Below are positions 32,023 through 32,913 of a stretch of 32,913 bases of DNA, one piece after another (the stretch's first letter is position 1; each line of letters opens with the position of its first letter). The stretch covers positions 1 through 32,913 of the forward strand of contig JAATFV010000182.1 of assembly GCA_015655015.1 (NCBI GenBank), in the 5' to 3' direction. The translations under genes were made by a program, and so were the position numbers. The DNA comes from Chitinophagales bacterium (GTDB lineage: Bacteria; Bacteroidota; Bacteroidia; Chitinophagales; Chitinophagaceae). The notes under the pieces were generated by a model that ran no database searches, was not told the origin of the DNA, and was given only the letters and a program-made list of their open reading frames with translations.

Positions 32023-32913
32023 TCTGCCTGCCAGGAACTTCTCCAAAAAATCATACACCTGCTGCAACTCCCGGGCCATTATACAATAAGGAGGCATAAT
32101 ATACACCGTATTGCCCAGCGGACGAAGATAGATCCCATTCAGTAAGGACTCCCGCGTAATGTCCGCACCGATCGTATTAATATAGCCGTCTTCTCCCGCA
32201 TTCACCTCAAAGGCAATAATGGTCCCCAGGATACGTACATTCCTGACAAGCGGATTCCTCTTTATCCTCTCCGCAAATTGCTCATGCAGCCGTGGGATCA
32301 TTTGCAGCTGCTCCCTGCAATCATCCCGCAGTATCAGATCGAGACTGGCCAGGGCTGCCGAGCAGGCGAGGGGATTGGCCGTGAAGGAATGACCGTGAAA
32401 AAGGGTCTTTCTTTTATCATCGCTGAGAAAGGACTGAAAGATCTCTTCTGTAGTGGCGGTGACGCCAAGCGCCATCGTACCCCCGGTCAGCCCCTTGCTG
32501 AGGCAAATAATGTCAGCCTTGTTCCGAAGCCGCTCTCCGGCAAATAAGGTACCCGTCCGGCCAAACCCTGTCAACACTTCATCCGCTATACAGAGTATCC
32601 CGGAGGATTTAACCGTATCCAGCAGTCGATCCATCAGGTCCGCCTCATAGATCCGCATTCCTCCGGCAGCCTGCAAAAGGGGTTCGTATATAAAACAGCT
32701 TATCCCGGATGCATGCTGCTGAACAAAGGACTGAAGCCCGCTTATATTATCCGGCGTCGGCGTGTCGATAAAGAGCACTTCAAAAAGATAATCCTGGAAG
32801 GACGCCGTAAACACACTTCTCTCGCTCACGCTCATCGCCCCGAAGGTATCGCCATGATAAGAGTTCCGGAAAGCCAGTATCTTATTGCGGGGCCCGCCTC
32901 TCCGGTCATCGTC
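31990..32913 (-). CDS. bioA: Adenosylmethionine-8-amino-7-oxononanoate aminotransferase, C-terminal part
   Basis: Partial at the right edge: 307 residues from the window end (DDDRRGGPRNKILAF...) to TAA. Class-III aminotransferase marks are visible: NSYHGDTFGAMSVSE, CFIYEPLLQAAGGM, ADEVLTGFGRTG (the PLP-contacting Asp), the PLP lysine in ICLSKGLTGGTMALG, and HGHSFTANPLACSAALASL, all typical of BioA. C-terminal LRPLGNTVYIMPPYCI is also characteristic. The enzyme makes 7,8-diaminononanoate in biotin synthesis. The N-terminal third lies outside. It converges on the toxin remnant and overlaps its last 33 bp. Confidence 0.94.
   Translation of the reverse strand, partial: DDDRRGGPRNKILAFRNSYHGDTFGAMSVSERSVFTASFQDYLFEVLFIDTPTPDNISGLQSFVQQHASGISCFIYEPLLQAAGGMRIYEADLMDRLLDTVKSSGILCIADEVLTGFGRTGTLFAGERLRNKADIICLSKGLTGGTMALGVTATTEEIFQSFLSDDKRKTLFHGHSFTANPLACSAALASLDLILRDDCREQLQMIPRLHEQFAERIKRNPLVRNVRILGTIIAFEVNAGEDGYINTIGADITRESLLNGIYLRPLGNTVYIMPPYCIMARELQQVYDFLEKFLAGRSDKSERVATL

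Overview
The window comes from a Bacteroidota genome, most likely a soil-type member of the Chitinophagaceae (inference). The evidence is a SusC/SusD outer-membrane pair, a type IX secretion C-terminal sorting domain, many lipoproteins with DUF4397, DUF4399 or DUF2911 domains, and promoters fitting the Bacteroidota pattern TTG-N19-TAnnTTTG. It is ordinary chromosomal sequence: no rRNA, tRNA, insertion sequence, prophage or CRISPR array was seen.

Layout. 1-6865 (+) holds the end of a SusC-like receptor, its SusD lipoprotein and, after a strong terminator, a three-gene operon (RidA family, KDG-kinase-like PfkB kinase, M19 dipeptidase) that looks catabolic. 7007-8456 (-) holds a beta-propeller lactonase-like protein and a cold shock protein. 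8457-8985 is non-coding, with a G-quadruplex-like tract and a probable ~180-nt small RNA with its own promoter and terminator. 8986-11082 (+) holds a nitroreductase and two lipoproteins (DUF4399, DUF4397). Then come an AraC-type regulator (-), a large secreted FG-GAP/T9SS protein (+), a CBM9/DOMON-like lipoprotein (-), glycine decarboxylase GcvP (-), a fatty acid hydroxylase (-) and a YkgJ-like cysteine cluster protein (+).

21942-26355 (-) holds a HigBA toxin-antitoxin pair with a palindromic operator, a RibD-type reductase whose reading frame is fused to a doubly truncated metallo-beta-lactamase remnant, an MFS exporter, a deoxynucleoside kinase and FolK. 26422-31265 (+) holds SppA, an ABC-2 permease, an anchored SRPBCC protein and two tandem DUF2911 paralogues. 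The right end holds a VapB-like antitoxin, a frameshifted VapC toxin and, convergent with it, the C-terminal part of BioA.

The most unusual structural signal is a recurring set of short tandem duplications (period about 16-29 bp) in intergenic DNA. At least three of them (SusD, FolK, first DUF2911 gene) span the gene's own stop codon, as if gene 3' ends are repeatedly copied by slippage. Other points worth checking are the small RNA, the lactamase-reductase chimera, the frameshifted toxin, and an alternating intact/degenerate pattern of calcium loops in the FG-GAP protein. No clearly new multi-gene system was identified.
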